A stretch of 64,000 nt of DNA, taken from Anaeramoeba flamelloides. Taxonomy: Eukaryota > Metamonada > Anaeramoebidae. Position numbers and translations under genes: made by a program. The stretch is from the NCBI GenBank assembly GCA_027625915.1, contig JANTQA010000076.1:620001-684000 (forward strand), in the 5' to 3' direction. Below, piece by piece: positions 36,555 through 51,200 of this stretch. Numbering within the stretch: the first letter of the stretch is position 1; each line of letters starts with the position of its first letter. The notes under the pieces were generated by a model. The model was not told the DNA's origin. It was given only the letters and a program-made list of their open reading frames with translations, and made no database searches.

Positions 36555-36780
36555 TACTGTTGATAGTAAAAGAAAAAGATCAAAATTTACATTCAGCTTT
36601 CGAAATAAAATATAGTCATTCCAATAAATCGAATAAATCATCAAAGTCTCCAATTCTAGAACAGAAAATTAATAATTATACTGATTTATGGAATTAAAAA
36701 TCGATATTTAACATGTTTTAATATCTTTTTTAGGACAGTCGAATGAAAATCTTGATCTTTTTATTTTGAAACAAATTGTA
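36555..36780. mobile_element. Family C MITE, more diverged
   Basis: TACTGTTGATAG with AAAAAGATCAAAATTTACAT at the left; GACAGTCGAATGAAAATC through TTGAAACAAATTGTA at the right. It lies about 340 bases upstream of the endosulfine start codon. Confidence 0.7.
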
Positions 36781-37476
36781 GGAATCAGATTAATTGCTTA
36801 GTAGATCTTAACAAAAGTTAAAATATATAAGAAATATGAAATAGTCATTAAAAAAAATTCAAAATGACTGGAGTATTAGAAAAATTCTTTATCATTTTTT
36901 TTTTCCCATTTTGCCTTAAACCATTAATTTTTCTTTTATAATTGAGAATATTTTTAATTTTTAGTTGAGATAAGATTTCCAATTACAAAAATGGTTGAAC
37001 TTATTTTTTTATTATACTTTTTGTGTCCAAAGAAAAGTAGTTTTTTTTGTTGACAACAATTGTCAAAAAGTGAAAAATTATCAAACTATAATTTTTGGGT
37101 ATTAATACAATAAATAATCATTTTAACTCTTAAACGTCGTTATTGCTAATTTATTGGTTGCGTGGTTATTAGAATAAATACCCGCCATTGAAATTTAGAT
37201 GAAATAACATTTTATCAGTTTTTGACCCTTTTATTCTCTGGATTGGGAAAGCATATCTATTAGATGAATGATTCAAAATTGTAGTGAATTATTATAATTA
37301 AAATATTTTCAATTATTAAAATATCAAGCTTTTGTTTTTTTTTATTGATTAAAACCTGGTATATCATTCTTGGTATAATCTTTTTTGATATTAATATTAT
37401 GAATTTCATTTTTTATCATCGAATTTATATTTTAAAAATAGAGTAAATACCATTTTTGAGGAATAAAAATTTAAAA

Positions 37477-37613
37477 GAAATTTAAGTAACAAAAAAAGAT
37501 CAAATTAAGGCACATTTTTTAGAAAATTTTTTTACACAATTTATTTTGCTCAAATTTGAATTGTGTTACTCAATATGAGATTTTTTTGTACCTTAAAAGT
37601 TGAACTTGCTGTA
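37477..37613. mobile_element. Worn, left-truncated family B MITE
   Basis: ATTAAGGCACATTTT, TCAATATGAGATTTTTTTGT and CCTTAAAAGTTGAACTTGCT match the family B arms. The outer part of the left arm is gone. Confidence 0.55.
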
Positions 37614-37689
37614 ATTTTTTTAACTATAATCTATTCCAATAAAAAAAAATAAATTAATAGAAATTTATTGTTTTTCTTAAAATTAACTC

Positions 37690-37842
<153 letters not shown>

Positions 37843-39283
37843 AACTAAATATCATAATAGTGGCATAATGTTTTTTTTTTTTTTTTACTTTTTTGAATTT
37901 TATTTTTAGATGAAAAACAAATATTTCTCAAGTATAGATTTGAATATTAAAATTATAATTTTTTTTTTATAATAGATAACTTCAATTTATAAAAGAATAT
38001 ATTTTCAAAATTGGTTTTTAATGGGCCAATGATTTTGAAATTGAGTTTAGTTTCCTATTTGAATAACTTAGTTTACATCCAATCTAAATAATAAAAAAAA
38101 CCCTAACAATTTTCTTTGAACAATAAGTCCATAATGTTTTTGTTTTAGGAATTAAACCCTTTAAAAAGAAATAATAGAGAATATATTACACCAATATGAA
38201 CTGTTTATGTTTAAAAACAGACCATTAAGCCTTGTTTTGTCATATCTACACACTCAAAATTTGTGACACCATAATTTAAAGTATTAAATTGCTCAGTTTT
38301 TTTATTTTTTTTTTTTCTAAGACATCTAATCTTTGTTTATCTTTTTATTTTTGTTTTATTTCTGTTTGTAATTTATTTTTTGGTGTGTTTACCCATCTTA
38401 GAATCATAATAAATGTTGAATCAAAACGAATAATTTCATGAAAAATATTCAAAATGTGAACTTTTTTCAACAGAATTCCATTTTAACAACGAAACAATTT
38501 GACAAATTATCTAAACAAATTATCTTATGTTTATAATTATTATAAATGAAAAAAAAGTTTTTTTAACATATGTAAAATGATTCTAATCTAGAAATTATTA
38601 AAGATATTAATTATTTATTATGCCACTTTCAACCTTTTATAGATAATGTAAAATTTTGGATAACAAAACTCATCTAAAAAACAAACAAAAATAATAATTT
38701 TATAAAAAAGAAAACCTTTTATATTATTCAAAATAAAGACTAATTATTTTCTTCTTATTAATATTTAATCATCAAAATTATGACTCTATATTAAAATTGT
38801 TAAATAAAAAAAAAATTAGAATCAGAGCTGTAAAACATATCATGATCACATTCAAAAAAAAAAAAAGAAAGAAAGAAAGAAAAAAAAAAAAAAATTCGAT
38901 GTTGTAATATTGACTTGTCTTAGAATTTAACCCATTTTTTTAACTAAAAAGTCCAAATTTCAAACAATTATAATTTTTTTATAATTTTTGTGAAAATATT
39001 TTAATTCATCAAAGCAATTAAAATTTATCTTATTATCAGGAAATGACTAAGAAAGTCAAAAATACAAATCTAGAGTAAGTATCTGACTTTATTTTTATTT
39101 ATTAACTAGACTCAAAAAAGAGAAAATATATTAAATCACTCTAATTATCCAAAAAGTAGACTTTGTGAGGTTATATCATTATATTTTAAAAAATAAATCC
39201 AGTTGTGATTCATTGTCAACAATACCAAAAGATGTGAGATTAAAAAAAATATTTTAAAATGGCTAGCACAAGTGTAAATAAGG

Positions 39284-39628
39284 AATGTTGTAAAAAATAG
39301 AGTTTTTACAATTTTAAAGATAAATAAAAAGTCAATAAATTTATCCAAATTTTGGTAATAGTAAACGAAAAAACCCTATTGATTAATGATCTCAAGGGGA
39401 TTTTCAATATAAAATAGTTTGGTTAAGTAACAATAGTTTGTTTTAAAAAAATTGATTTACTGTAAAAAAAATGAAAGAATGGTGTTCACCAAACGATTTT
39501 TTGATTAAAATTAATACTACAATATTAAAATAATCAGATATTATATTTATTATTACCAAAATTTGGATAATTTTATTGAACTTGTTATTTATCTCTAATA
39601 TTGTAAAAACTCTATTTTTTACAATATT
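39284..39628. mobile_element. 345-bp inverted-repeat element (family G)
   Basis: The left arm TTGTAAAAAATAGAGTTTTT through TTTATCCAAATTTTGGTAAT (about 77 bases) is repeated as its inverse on the right (TTACCAAAATTTGGATAA through AAAAACTCTATTTTTTACAA). The arms are nearly identical. The open frames here on the minus strand are by-products. Confidence 0.75.
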
Positions 39629-39734
39629 CATATTGACTCTAGTGTAATATTTTTTATACCTTTTCAGGTTATTCAGCCATTTTAAAAATTTGAAAACAAA
39701 CCACATTTTAAAAAATATAACTCGCATAAAATCT

Positions 39735-39758
<24 letters not shown>

Positions 39759-39766
<8 letters not shown>

Positions 39767-40318
39767 CCATTTCACTCAAAGTTACCCAGCCAAAAAAATA
39801 AAATTCAAATTTTTTACGAATTAACCAAAACAAGATTCTTGAGAAATAAGAGAAATAATAAACTTCAGATTAGAGTTAATAATCATAAGCAAAATACCAG
39901 AACAAACTAAAAATTTTCCAAAAAAAAAAATGTTAAAAAAAATTTTGGGTCCCCTTTCATTGGAAGGTCTTGTGCAGAATTTCACAATTTATTTGGAAAA
40001 TTAAATTTTTTAAAAATAAGATTTTTTTAATTGTAAACGTTTGAATTTTATAAGAAAATACAAAGCCTAACTTTTCTTAACATTGATTTTGAGATTCAAA
40101 AATTTTTTTTTTCAAATTGAAATTAAAAAAAGAAAAAGAAGAAAAAAGGAAAAGAAGAAAAAAAATCAAATAAAAATAGAATTAAATATTTGAATAAATT
40201 TGAAAAAATGATATTTTTCTTAAAATTGAAAGTTATTTTGAGAAGAATAATGAATTAAACTCTTACAATATATCCCATTTCTCTAATAAAACTTGACTCC
40301 TTTAACTGTAAAAGGGTA
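39759..40318 (-). mobile_element. Family H element, second copy
   Basis: Read on the minus strand it matches 29105-29658. Termini are ATAAACTCCATTTCACTCAA on the left and GACTCCTTTAACTGTAAAAG on the right. A TA microsatellite flanks each side. Confidence 0.6.
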
Positions 40319-40441
40319 TATATCTATATATATATATATATATATCTATCTATATATATATCTTATGTATTCAAGAATATATAATTATTAAATATTATTA
40401 ATATTTCCTTTTAAATTATTAAATTCATATAAAAACTAATA

Positions 40442-40975
40442 TAAACTAGATTCCAAAAATTTGGACACAGTTTAAACAGTTGAAAGAACATCTTTACTGT
40501 ACTTTAAATTCAAATTGGAAAGAATTTTGATTTTACAAACAATTTCATTTTTTGTCTTTTTTTGTTTTGTTTTCATTTCCTTTTTTTGCAGTTACGTAAT
40601 CTGTTTCATTAGATCTCGAAATTTTTTTTCAATGGTTGATAGAAGGTTAGTGTTGAGTTTGTTAAATTGGAAAATCAAATACAATTGGTAGATGGTATCT
40701 TATCATTTGATCGATCAACAATTGTTGGTGAAATTTCAACAAATTTACCAATACATTTTTTGTTCCGCTCGTTTCATTATTTTGGACACACCTGTTTTTA
40801 TTTTTGAGTTTTAAATTTTTTTCTTTTGTTTGGATGAAAATGATTACTTATAAAAACATTAATACCTTGTAACTTAAATGTGGTTTTATATTAGGTTTGG
40901 GAAAATACAATAAATTGGTTTTTTTTTTGCCTATTTTTGATTTTGGGTGTGTCCAAATTTTTGGAATGGGGTTTA
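40442..40975 (+). mobile_element. Family A element, well preserved
   Basis: The left terminus is TAAACTAGATTCCAAAAATT followed by TGGACACAG. The right terminus is its inverse, GTGTCCAAATTTTTGGAATG followed by GGGTTTA. The AAATTTGGACAC core is the kind of terminus common in Tc1/mariner/pogo elements, and TA flanks it. There is no transposase frame of useful length, so it is non-autonomous. Confidence 0.8.
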
Positions 40976-42257
40976 TATATATATATCAAATCAAACTAAA
41001 AATAAAATAAAAAATTCAGAAACAATGAAATAAAATTTTGAAAGAATTATTCTATATATATTTTTTTTGCTAGATTTTATCTTTTAAAGTTTTAACAAAA
41101 AGCTTTTTTCATTATATATATATATTAAAAGAAATTATACAGTAACAATTTTCTCAGTGAGTACTGGTATTTTATAAGATGATTTTTTTTAAAAACTAGA
41201 CCTAGGTAGCAAAAAGAGGATATTACACCAAATTATAAAAAAAGTTTCTGAAATTAAAAATTGACAATTTATTTTTTATATACTAACGAATAAAAATGAT
41301 TTTGCTCTCAATATTAAAATATTTTTTTTTTAAAAAGAGAAAAATCTTTCAAAAGATCAAAAAAAAAATATTTATTTTCAATTCAAATCAATAAAAAATT
41401 CTTTAATAGTTCAAATAATTGATTATATCCATTTATAGACTATTTATTAAATTTAAAATATTTTTGAAATATATGATTATAAAATCTTAACTTTGAAAAG
41501 AAAAATTATAAATAAAATTCATTTCATTAACTCTAAAATTTCAAAAAATCTATTAATAGAACATGTAAAATTGGATTATCCAACTTTAATTGTTAAATAG
41601 CTTAAAAAATAATATTTGATCCAAGATCTTTTATTAACCAATAGTTTTTAATATAAGTGGGGTTATCAAAAAGTAAAAAAAATAGCACCCTGTTAAATTT
41701 CTTTTTCAAAAAATTTTTTCATCTTCGTCTTGTAAAAATTAATCCCTTAAATTAGAGAAAATTTCATCTGTTTATTTATTTTCAATTTCTGATTTGTTTT
41801 ATTCCCTTCGTTTGTTCTAAGTCACTTATAATGTCACCCAAAATATAAATAAATCAAAAAATCAAATTAAACTGATCTCAAACAAACAAATTTGAATTAC
41901 AAATTAGATTCCTATTCTTTGAAAACTCTATTAGAAATCCGAGATAAATAAGGAAGTGAAAATTTTTTCTTCTTTAGGGAATTTTAAATCCAAGTATAAT
42001 GATCTTATTTGATATATTTAATTAGCTAACAAAGTATTAATTTTTTGTTAATCAACACCAAATCATTTGAAACCAATCCAAAATTTTCCAGTTTTTTTGG
42101 AATTTTGGGTTTTGTTATATTCTATTGAAACCTAAAACATAACTAAAATTACACGGAACTAAAACATAATGATAAAAATATACTCAAAACATTTTTTTTC
42201 TTTTATTTTTCTTTTTTTGACAAATAAGAATAAATTTGAAATTATTAATTCTTTCGA

Positions 42258-45200
42258 ATGTTTCTTCAACACATCTCTGAAGTTACTTCCAATCAACACC
42301 TCCAAAGTAATATTTAGCAAATTTCTCTTTTCTTTTCTTTTCTTTTGAAACAAATCACAAAAAAAAATTTAAAATTATTTTTTTATTGCTATTTTTTTTT
42401 TATTTTCAACTCCTCAAAAGAAACTGGTACTTTAATAACCTACCCACTGGACATTAAAAAAAGCATTATTTTCCATGTCCTTTCTGTTGCAAAAGATGTT
42501 GATAATTTCGATCGTATTTTGTCATCAACTTTCCATATCAAATGGTTTCTTGAATTTACAGGGCAAGCTTTTTCACTTCCAATTGATCATCATTCCATTA
42601 TTGAACAGGCAATTACAATTTACCAATATTGGTTTTCAGGTGAAAAGATTCCAAAAGTTTTTGAAGCTAAAAAAGATTATTTTTTGCAAGTACATTTTTT
42701 AATCCTCTTTGAAATTTTCCAAAAAAAAAAAAAAATCCAAAAGAAACAAAAAAAAACAAAAATTATATCTCAAGGCTCGTTCAAAGAAAAAAAAGGAATT
42801 TTTCTTCTTTGTCAATAAAACTCTTCAAAAAAAAAAGACTGTAGATCATGTGAATTCATTAACAAAATCAAATTTAAAATGTTTCTACATGATTATTTGG
42901 ACTTTGAAAAGAAAAAAGTGAAAAAGAAAAAGAAAAAGAAAAAGAAAAAGAAATAGACTTTCGAAAAGAAAAAAGAAAGAAAAAAGAAAGAAAAAAAAGG
43001 AAAAAAGAAAAAAGAAAAAAGAAAACTGAAAATAAGCACTTGAAATTTTATTTTTTTTTTCTTTACAACTTTTGCAAATATTAACTAACAAAAGCACTCT
43101 TTTATTTTACCTAACCCTTAAATTAACTTTAAAACCTCAGCAAATCTTTGGCCACATGTCTCTAATTTTCCAACCACGTGAAGACACGAATAAAGACAAT
43201 ATGAAAAAACATATTGAACTCTGCAAAAAAGTCATTCAGTTGTATTCTTTAATTCAAAACAAACCAAAAGACTACATTACCGAAGAAACATGGAAACATT
43301 TATTAAATATAATTTTAGGTGTCACCGATTCCTTATTACAAAAAGATTCACAGAGCGTCTCAGTCCTATCGAAAGAACTTTCTGGTCAAATACTAAAAGT
43401 AAATTTCACTTTTCTTTTTTTGTCAATTCTTTTTTCGAATCCCTTTTACACAATTTAAATGTTAAGGGATATGTTTGAAACAGAAAAAAATTAATTTTTC
43501 AAATTTTGAACATCTCAAAAATCACAAACATTCCTTTTTTTTCAACAAAACATTTTCAAAAAGTCAAATTACATGCTATTAATAAAATGAAGTATTTTTG
43601 AAAAGTATCAAATCTATTATTATTTACTAAAATAAAGAAGACCTGGAAAAAAATCCACTAAAATTTTGGATCTTTTTTCGAAAAAAAGTCACAGCGAAAT
43701 CACAAAAGTCAAATTTTTTTTTTTTTTTTCGATAGTTTGTAATTCAAATAAACATGGTTGATTGATTTCTGTAAAAATGATGGGTGAACTTTGGATCTTT
43801 GACTTTTGTGGTTTTTGTGATTTCTGTGATTTTTTTTATAACTAAAAAATTCATTTTTCAATCTTAATTTTTTGTAATAACCTCTTTATATGTTTCAAAG
43901 AAAAAAGAACAAAAATAATTTTAAATAACATCGTGAAGAAATTATGGATCCAATGAAAAGGAATCAATCCCCAAACCTATTTTCGGCAAGAGAGATATGA
44001 AACAAATAACCCTTTTAAGTTTTAAAAAAAACTAAAATTTTTGTTTTTAACTAAAATTATGTCGTTATTCAAAAAATTGAATATCAGTTTCTGGATTCGG
44101 GTAAAAAGAAAATTAGAAAACAAAACAAACTTTCGAAAATTGTAAATCAAACTATCACCAAAAAAGTAATGTCAGATCTATAAATTAAAATTTAAGGAGG
44201 TAAACTAAAATAAAAAACTGTTTGCATGATGATCAAGAGAAAATAAATGGTGTTTATCATTTTTGTTCCTGTCAAGTTTGCAAAACGATACAAAACATTA
44301 AATAAGAGTCTGTATATTAAAGTATTATTATTGGTTGATTACGTATTTTAAAAAATTGTGGATCAAAAAGATCCCTTCAACAAGAAAAAAATTTTCACTT
44401 CCTTTTTTTTATTTTGTAACTAATCAATTAATATAAAAATTTCACAAAAATGTTTTTGAGGAGTAATCATAACATTGTTGTAATCATAAATTTAACAATT
44501 GTGTTGCACAAATACAAACAAAAACTAGATCAAAAATTTTTCCATTTAATTGGTATATTAGAGTACTGATGAGAACTTATTAGTACTATTTTCTTGAATT
44601 TTTTTTTTGTCAAACACAAGCCTATTACTTATTGATTATTTTTTAAAATTATAATTTATTTGATTTGATGATTTCAAATTCACATTATTGATATAAATTG
44701 ATTAAGTGGAAGTTTTGTCAAATTAAACAAAAACTCTTTAATAAAGTCTAGAAAAATGATATCTCAAAAATTACAGAATAGAAGAAAAATATTAATTTAT
44801 TATTTTGATGTAATGTGTATGTAATTTGAAATAGTTTTACATTTCGTAAGAAATGGGAACAAAAAAAATAAAATAAAAATTGAATATTGAAGCTATATTT
44901 CAAAAATTGTGACTCACCTAAAAATAATAAAATGAAAAAAAAAAATTATTACAAAACTCTCCAATAGCAATTAATTATTAAATCTGATTAATAATTCACT
45001 TTTTAATTATTCAAAATATATAAAAGCCTGATATTTTAAAATTGAATTAACAAAATCAAAAATGAAAAAAAAGTGAGTCATAATTTTTGAAATTAGAATT
45101 ACAACTTTTTTATTACTGAACTTTCACTGAAAAAAAGGTTAACAGAAAGATTTTTTGATAATTAAACTCATTTTAAAAGACATTGCATAGTCTCAATTTT

Positions 45201-48200
45201 CTTAATGTTTATTGATATTTTATCGAAGATCTTTTTTTTTTTCCACATGATCTTTTTAAAACATAAAGAAAAAAGTTTTGAAAAAGAAAAAAAAAGAAAA
45301 AAGAAATAAAAAATAATAATAAAAAGAAATTAGAAAAAACAATTTTAACAAAAAAATTAATAATATTATTTTGATAAGAATATATGGATATACTCTCGAA
45401 ATAACCTTCCAAACAACCTTATAAAATGAGTCAGCATTTTTTGAAAAATAGTTTAGTTTCCACATTTCACCGACAAAAACAAAATTCCATTTTTCTTAAC
45501 TGATCGATATTAAAAAGTCTTTGATTGGTGTAAGTTTGCTTAAATTAGCATTGATTACAATAAAATATTTTTTGAAACTTGAAGTAAAAACCCTTTCAAA
45601 TCAAATTAAATGGGTATATTTTTTCATTAAAAGTTATTTAGCACTTGTTAAAACCCTGTTATTATTTTTATTGAGTAAGAACTTTAAATCTTTGATTTCT
45701 ATTCAACTCTATTTTTTTTCTTTTACTTTTAAAAATACTTTCTCTATATTTTTCTTTTAAGGGTAGAGTCATTACGATTAAAATAATTTTCTGAAATGGA
45801 AAAAAATAAAGATTTTTTAATTTTAATTTAGTGCCTAATAACAATCAAAAACTAACCAACCTGTGATATATGATCGATCTCCAAAAATCAACAATCAAAA
45901 AATAGGACATTTTTAGAAAAAAGCGCCCAAAGAGACACTCAATTTCCAATTTGAATTGTTGTAATATATAATTTTGAAAACAATTCTGCGAGTTTTGAAG
46001 TGGAACTTTTTGAGATCTCTTAGATTTTTTTTTTTTTTCATTTGTTTACTATTCTCAAATAAGTTATTATTTTTCTCGAAAGAATCTTACAAAATCCTTC
46101 AGTATGCCAAATATAGAGAAAGTTACAATCTAACCACAAATTAGATTAAATCGAATTAAATTGATTGTATACTTTTAGAAAAAAATTTTTTTCTAAATTG
46201 AAGAAATTTAACCCTTTGGTAAAATTTAAAAAAAGAAACAAGTAATTTTTTTTTTAACTTTGATTTTTTTGGAATTTAGAATACTTTTCTACTTTTTTTT
46301 TGATTAAATGAATTGTTTAGCCAATGAGATCCTCTAAATATTTTTTTTTAATCGAATTTTTTGATAATGAGATGATCTCAAAATTTTTTATTTTGTTATT
46401 TGAATTTTGTCATTGATACTTTGAAACTTTTTTTTTTTGTTTATCGAATTTTTTGCCAAATAAGATCCTCTCAAAATTTTTTTATTGTTATTTGTCAATC
46501 AAAAGAATAAAAAATTTCACAAACCCCTTTTTGGTTTCAAGTCACTCCTTGAGCATGGGGCAAATCAACGGTAAATGACTAGACCCTTACGGAAACATAG
46601 GAAGTTTACTTTTCTTAAAATAAAATCAATCAAAATCTTTTTAATAAAATTTTTATCACAAATGTTTTTTATTGCTTTTATTTATTTCCAAAGGACAGAA
46701 TATCTAATCAAAAAAAAAAAAAAAAAACAATGATTTTTGATAATAAAGACATTAAACCAATTATTTTGAGATAAATAATATGAAATAATTATTAAAAGCA
46801 ACAATTTTTTAAAAAATGAATTAGTAAGAAAGAACAAGACAACCAATATTTCATAAAATATGTGATTTTTAGTTCATTTCTAATAATAAAATTTTCTATT
46901 TTTTTTTTTTTTATTAATGTATTTATATCTCTTTTTTTTTTTAGTTATTATTTGATTTATGGTTAATTTCTGAAATTAAAGATATTAAAATGTGGAATTT
47001 ATTAAAATCACTTGCTCATTGTTGGTCGCATCGAAAAGAAACAATTTTGCAATGGTGCGCAACAATTTTTGGATTATCAAATAGAGTTCTTGGGATATTA
47101 TATGGTGAATTTGAAGGAACTATTACAACCACAATTGCTTTGTATGTTATTTATTTATTTATTTTTAATCAAAAAAAAAAAAAAAAAAAACTTTTACTAA
47201 CAATTAAACAAGTTAACACATCAAAATATAATTACATTCTTAAATACCAATTATTATTCAATTAATTTCAAATAAGCAAGTTAAAATATCATGATTTTAC
47301 CCTATTTCAAAGATTTAAATGAATAGAAAAAATATTAATTTTTTTTAAAAAATCTATTATTTTAAGAAATAAGAATTGTAAATGCTAACTAAAAAAACTT
47401 TTCTTTTAACAAAAATAATATTCATTTAATTAATCAAAAAAATGAATTAAAATTGAGAATAAATAAAACAATTTCAAGAAAGATTTTTAAAAAATTAAAA
47501 GAAAAAAAAAATGAAATGTTATGATAAGAAAGATTTCCAATATTTTAAAAAGAAAAAAAACATTCTTTATTTTATTTGACCCATTGAATGTTGGATTTTT
47601 TTTTTTTGTGAAATTAAATAATCTCTGAAATAACAGATAGAAGGGAGAAGATAAGACCAAAAAAAAAAAAAAAAAATGAAAAGGGTATTAAAAAGGCTTT
47701 TCAACAGAACCCTATTTCTAAGTGAAATATTAATTTTCAAAAATATTCAAATTTAGTTTTATTTAACAATTGCAAAAGAATTCAAATAAAATTTAATGTT
47801 CCCATATTAAAAATACATTACTAGATTTTCATCAAAAAGAAAAAAAAATTAATTTAAAAAGGGTTTATAAGAAGCAATTGGTAAAAAATCAAAAAAAAAA
47901 AAAAAAACAATGATATCTCTAATTAAGAAAACCCAAAATCCCATCCAAGATACTTTGGGTTGAATTAATTTAATTTGATAATTGATCACGAATATTCACT
48001 TGGGGTTCGTTATTTAATTGTTGTAATTTCTTATTTTTTTTTTTTTTGATCTGATTTGCTTTAAACCTTTGGTCATTTTTAGGCTTTGCTTTTTCATTTT
48101 TTATTTTCAAGTTACTCATACTTTTGTGTTTCAGTGTTCACAGCATTAGCAATTAACCACTTGATCTTTTTTCTTTGTAACTCTTCTTCTCAATATAAAG

Positions 48201-51200
48201 AAGATTCGTCCAGGGGGGGAATGGAAATGAATAAAAAACAACAAAACTATTATTATTTCTTCAAAAATTCTCTCTTATATTTATTATTTTATTCATCTAT
48301 TTATTACCAATTCTATATTTTACATTAATTTATCAATAATAAAAAAATTATAATAAATAACAAATTAGACCGGTTTCTGATAAAATGTTTCAACCTTCTT
48401 TGATCGATCTTCCGAATGAAAATGTTGTGTTTGCTTGGGAAAAAATTCTATGTATGTATCTGTTTAACAATTTTATTTTTATTCTTATTTTTAGAATTTT
48501 TATTCGTTATTTCAAGAAAATTTATAAAAAATAAAATATAGATTGTCTTTCATCAAATTGTTCTATTGAATTGTTATAACTTTTTATGGTATCTTTTTAG
48601 AAATTTTTGAAAAAGGATAGATTATTTTAATGATAAAAAACGATAAAACATGTAAAAATCTCTTTGAATAAATAAATTATAATTTACAATTTCAATTATT
48701 AAATCTTATTGTATAAAATATAGGTATAATGCTTTATATTATTAAATTGATTAAAAAAAGATAGATTATTCAATTATTATTATTATTTTTTTTTTAGAAG
48801 AAATTTAATTGGAAAATAAAAAAAAAAAAAGATGAAAATTTAATTAAATTTAAAATTCCTTTCAGATGTTTTTCTTGATCTAGATTTATTAGAAAAAATA
48901 CACATTCGTTTTCAAATTTTATTAACATCCAGAAAATATTAATTTCCTATTTTCGAAAACAAATTATTATTTTTCGTTGTGACAGTAATTTTGAGATTTT
49001 TTCAAAATTAAAAATTCTTTTGAATTCAATAACTCTTTAAATTTTTAAACAAAATCCAAATAATAAAAAGTAATTAAAAAAAAAAAATGAAACAAATTGA
49101 ATTAGTATCTTCTTAGGTGTGTGTATTTCTAAGGGCATGGCTAGTGATGTTTTAAAGTAGAACAAAAAATAAAAATCAAAAAAAAACCCTTTTCTTCAAT
49201 ATTTTGAAATTCAACCTTATACTTTTCAACAGAAACAATCTAAATTGCTTCTATATTTTTACAATGGATTTGTTGATCAAAATCAATTTTTCCTTTTTTG
49301 ATTGATTTTGGAACACTTCTTTTTGATATTTTAATATATATAACCTTAAATTCAATAAATTTAATGGTTAACCAAAATTACTTTCGGCATAAATATTACA
49401 ATTTTAAAAAATATTATTTCTACTTTTATTATATTTTTTAAAAAATTATTTCAAAATTGAAATTCTTATAAACAATTTCTTTTTATAAATAAATATTCTT
49501 TCTAAGATACAAATACCATCTAAAATATCCCAAATTTTATTTTTAATTATAAAACTAATCATCATACAATCATTATGTATATTTTAATATAAAATAATTA
49601 AATTTCAATTGATAAATTATATCAATAAAAATTTAACAATGTGTATTTCAAAATATTTCCAAAAAATGGAATAAAAAAAATAAAAAACAATTTATTTGAA
49701 TAAAAACGAGGCACCACTAAATTCAAGAAAATATGAATAATATAGTAAGGATCCAAACAATTTTTTAAAGAATATATTACAGTTATAAGTTTCCCATTCA
49801 GTTGAAAAGTTATATCGAGATTAGAGCCTTTTTGGGAAACTATTTTTTGGATCAAAAAGAAGAAAAAAATATCCACGAATTTTCACACCAAAAAAATATC
49901 ATATAAAATTGAGATCAGAAATTTTGATATCTTTAATTAAGGCAATGTCTTACAAATAAACAAATTGAATTATTATTCTCGAATCAATCTTTGATAAATA
50001 ACATTTTTTTGGAACTTTAAATAGTTAATATTGGAATAAAGTTTAATAAAGATATTTTAAAATAAATTTTACCTGTATTTTCGGAAATAACTCAAGTTTA
50101 AGGTTATAATGATCATTCCTATAATAAATAATTTATGAATTAATAAAAATTTATTATAAATTTTTATGACATGAAACATCAAATATTTTGATTTAAAAAC
50201 AAATTAACTTTTCTAAATTTATTAATTTAAATTCCCTTCTTTTTCAAAGAATAGACAACAAATACGTCTTTTAATAAATAGCAATATTTTTTTATATAAA
50301 TTTTCCATTTTGAACTTTTTAATAAATAATCAAAACTCACTGAAAAAAACAAATAAAATTAACAAAATAAAATAAATAAATAACAAAAGATATTTTAGAA
50401 AACCCCAATTCAATAACTTCCCCAGAATTATTTTACTTGGCAATGAATGGATTGTCTGATGTTGTAGATTTATTATTAAATGTTGGAATAAGAAATGAAT
50501 TTAAAAAAGCGGAATCTAGCTTAATACTTCGTGATCCACCCGATGGTAATTCAATTTTAAAAATGTTCGGAAAATGGATCTTTGAAGCAGTTGAAAAAAA
50601 TCGTTCAAGTTTTGAAAAAGGAACTGCTGTTGCATATAAAATTCTTTGTAATATATTTTGTGCACATCAAAAAAGACCATTTTTAGATGACTATATCAAT
50701 GAATTTTTTATGTCAATCATTTTAGCTTTTGAAAACGAAATTGATTTTGGGAGTTCAATTGGTGCAATCTTACAAAATACTGAGAATATTTTTACAACGA
50801 ATTTGGAAGGTTTATATATATTAATCCCATATTATTTGAAAATTATTAATAAAATATTAACTAACGTAATACTTTTTTAATTTATATTTTTTTTTATTTT
50901 TTATTATTTACCAAAAAAAAAAATAAAAAAAAAAAACAAATAATAAAACTTAATTTATTCAAGTTTTCAAACAAATGAGAGAACTAAATTTTTAAAAAGT
51001 ATTCTGTAAATTGTTTAATTTTAGCTTTTAAATTGTACTAAGTTACTTTTAAAAACTTTTTGTAATCATTTTTTTTTAAAATGGTTCTCTCATTTAAAAA
51101 AAAAAAAAAATTTCAAAAAATATAAATTAAGAAAGAAAAAACAATAATGAATAAATTTCCTTTTTTTTTTAAACCCATTAAATCTATTCTCTAAAAATTA

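Noticed and set aside
42159-42353. 64-residue minus-strand frame
   Set aside because: It overlaps the inferred first exon of RALGAPB and has low-complexity Lys-rich sequence.
48086-48328. 80-residue frame as a RALGAPB exon
   Set aside because: It lies in intron 4 and matches a dispersed repeat also present near 57690. The phase chain works without it.
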